A stretch of 64,000 bases of DNA from Mycolicibacterium sp. MU0050 (GTDB taxonomy: Bacteria > Actinomycetota > Actinomycetes > Mycobacteriales > Mycobacteriaceae). The notes below the pieces were generated by a model that did no database searches, was not told where the DNA came from, and worked only from the letters and a program-made list of their open reading frames with translations. The first letter of the stretch is position 1; the number at the start of each line of letters is the position of its first letter. Positions 62,373 through 64,000 of this stretch are shown here, piece after piece. The stretch is taken from contig NZ_OY726395.1 in assembly GCF_963378085.1 (NCBI RefSeq), positions 1,302,001 to 1,366,000 on the forward strand. Direction: 5' to 3'. The position numbers were made by a program, and so were the translations under genes.

Positions 62373-63977
62373 ATGATGCACCTCGAGCAGGCGTACTGGC
62401 CGGCGGTCCGCGACACTGAGCTCGTCGAGACGACGGTCGGTGCGCTGCTCCGAGATCGGGCCGCCGCCCACGGCGAGCACGTGGCATTGGTGGGCGTGCG
62501 GCACGACACCGGAGCGACCGAGCGCCTGACCTACGCGGAGCTGTTCGATGAGGCGAGCCGGGTTGCCGCGGCGCTGTCGGCGCTGACACCCGCGGGCGGC
62601 CTGGTGGCGCTGTGGGCACCGAATGTCATCGAATGGCCGATCATCCAGTACGGGGCCGCGCTGGCCGGGATGGTGCTCGTCGCGCTCAACCCCGTTCTCC
62701 GCGACGAGGAACTCGAGTACGCGCTGTCCCATTCCAGGGCAGCGCTGCTGCTGCATGCGGAGGCCAGCCGCGACTATCCGATGGGTGAGGTGGCGCGGCG
62801 GGTGTGTGCGCGGCTGCCGCAGCTGCGACGAATCTCGTTGAGCGAGAGCACCACCTGGCGGGCGGCGGCGGCCGAGCCGGTGTCCGTCCCCGGTGACCCC
62901 GACGCGGTCGCCATGCTGCAGTACACCTCGGGCACCACCGGCAAGCCCAAAGGTGTTGCCCTGACCCATCGCGCGCTGGTCAACGTCGCGCGCCTGACCA
63001 TGGAGGCGCTGCAGGTGCCGCCGGCGGCCGTCGCGCTCAACCCGCTGCCGATGTTCCACACCGCCGGCTGCGTGATCGCGACGCTCGGTCCGCTCTGGGT
63101 GGGCGGCACCGTCGTCCTGGCCGAAAAGTTCGTGCCGCAAGTGGTTCTGGACCAGCTGCGCAGCGAAGCGGCCGAGGTGCTGTTCTACGTGCCCACGATC
63201 CTGGCGGCGTTGCTCGAGCAGCAACGCGGCAGTGCCGAACCGGCGCCGCGGCTGCGCATCATCATGGGCGGTGCCTCCGAGGTGTCGCCGACGCTGATCG
63301 ACGGGGCCGCGGAGGTGTTCGGCGCCGAGGTCTTCAACCTGTACGGCCAGACCGAACTCGCACCGGTGCTGACGCTGACCCGGCCGGAGGACAGTCGCGA
63401 CGACCGGCTCAACACCGTCGGGCGTCCGCTGCCGCACGTCGACTGCAAGATCATCGACCCGGACACCCAGGAGGTGCTGCCCGTGGGCGCCGAGGGGGAG
63501 ATCTGCGCGCGCGGCTACCAACAGTTCGTGGAGTACCTGCACGATCCGCAGGCCACCGCCCGCGCACTGGATCGCGACGGCTTCGTGCGCACCGGTGATC
63601 TGGGCCGGATGGACGAACGCGGCTTCGTGACCGTCACCGGCAGGCTCAAGGAACTGATCATCCGCGGGGGCGAGAACATCGCCCCCGTTGCGGTGGAAGG
63701 CGCGCTGAGCAAGGTGGATCCGGAAATCGACGTGGTGGTGCTGGGCCTGCCCGACGAGAAGTTCGGCGAGATCGTCGCGGCGGTGCTGTGTGCCGGCGGA
63801 GGTGTGGACCAAGCCGCGAAAGATCGGTTCCTCTCCCACGCGCGTGACCGGCTGGCGGCGCACACGGTCCCGGCACGCTGGTTTGCCGCCAGGGACCTCC
63901 CGGTCACCCCCACCGGCAAGGTCCAACGCTTCGTGCTACGAGACGCCATCCTGCGAAACGAGATCCCCGAACTATGA
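62373..63977 (+). CDS. AMP-binding acyl-CoA ligase
   Basis: This 534-residue ANL enzyme activates the pathway's carboxylic acid to its CoA ester. Motifs are in order: LQYTSGTTGKPKGVALTH (P-loop), NLYGQTELAPVLT, RTGDLGRMDERGFVTVTGRLKELIIRGGENI, and the C-terminal catalytic Lys in PTGKVQRF. It resembles medium-chain or cyclohexane/aryl-carboxylate ligases. A CoA ligase in a Rieske operon suggests that ring attack and CoA chemistry are in the same pathway. It starts 18 nt after the SDR and overlaps the next gene by 4 nt. Confidence 0.9.
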   Translation: MMHLEQAYWPAVRDTELVETTVGALLRDRAAAHGEHVALVGVRHDTGATERLTYAELFDEASRVAAALSALTPAGGLVALWAPNVIEWPIIQYGAALAGMVLVALNPVLRDEELEYALSHSRAALLLHAEASRDYPMGEVARRVCARLPQLRRISLSESTTWRAAAAEPVSVPGDPDAVAMLQYTSGTTGKPKGVALTHRALVNVARLTMEALQVPPAAVALNPLPMFHTAGCVIATLGPLWVGGTVVLAEKFVPQVVLDQLRSEAAEVLFYVPTILAALLEQQRGSAEPAPRLRIIMGGASEVSPTLIDGAAEVFGAEVFNLYGQTELAPVLTLTRPEDSRDDRLNTVGRPLPHVDCKIIDPDTQEVLPVGAEGEICARGYQQFVEYLHDPQATARALDRDGFVRTGDLGRMDERGFVTVTGRLKELIIRGGENIAPVAVEGALSKVDPEIDVVVLGLPDEKFGEIVAAVLCAGGGVDQAAKDRFLSHARDRLAAHTVPARWFAARDLPVTPTGKVQRFVLRDAILRNEIPEL

Positions 63978-64000
63978 ACCGCAGCAACGACATCGAGGAC
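63974..64000 (+). CDS. Partial CDS, start of next operon gene
   Basis: An ATG overlapping the ligase stop by 4 nt (ATGA) opens nine codons (MNRSNDIED) before the window ends. The overlap pattern matches the rest of the operon, so the gene is real, but its identity cannot be read. Confidence 0.6.

Overview
The window looks like a chromosomal segment of a fast-growing mycobacterium (Mycolicibacterium-type). It is GC-rich and has the mycobacterial gene order argS-lysA-hom-thrC-thrB-rho, then rpmE-prfA-prmC-Sua5-wecA-atpIBEF(FH)AGDC, then a PduO-type adenosyltransferase and murA, an rRNA operon directly behind murA, and ogt-alkA. Other pointers are the fused b-delta ATP synthase subunit, the C-terminally extended AtpA, an Asp-type MurA, a lactate 2-monooxygenase, a short helix 18 in the 16S rRNA and a 16S-23S spacer of about 420 nt without tRNA genes. 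I did not assign a species.

Layout. 1-13.2 kb is a mixed metabolic and transport region: TDT-type transporter, luciferase-like monooxygenase, lactate monooxygenase, GH13 glucosidase, small secreted proteins, a cysteine-hydrolase/AmiS channel pair, a divergent MFS/TetR pair, an alpha/beta hydrolase, a VOC protein and a DUF1232 protein. 13.2-22.1 kb holds tRNA-Arg(CCG), argS, the lysine/threonine genes as an overlapping operon, and rho. An IS30-family element (22.13-23.74 kb) sits inside the inverted repeat that looks like the rho terminator. 23.8-26.1 kb is a TetR regulator divergent from an acyl-CoA synthetase. 26.3-39.2 kb is the rpmE-to-ATP-synthase block. 39.2-46.9 kb has the adenosyltransferase, murA and rrs-rrl-rrf. 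46.9-48.9 kb has ogt and alkA on the minus strand.

48,917-52,262 is a complete three-gene transposon: zinc-ribbon/HTH protein, DDE transposase of the TniA/TnsB/Mu type and TniB/TnsC-like AAA ATPase. It has TGT...ACA ends and a perfect 5-bp target duplication (ACTAG), and lies 36 bp upstream of alkA.

52.3-64 kb is a catabolic locus. A minus-strand SDR is followed by a plus-strand operon that continues past the window edge: an internally deleted SDR remnant, three crotonases, Rieske oxygenase alpha and beta subunits, a small unknown protein, a thiolase, an HMG-CoA-synthase-like/DUF35 fusion, an SCP-x-type thiolase, an MFE-2-type SDR, an acyl-CoA ligase and the first codons of one more gene. 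Most neighbouring genes overlap by 1-11 nt. I read it as a CoA-dependent pathway for an unidentified ring compound. It and the transposon are the least conventional parts of the window.
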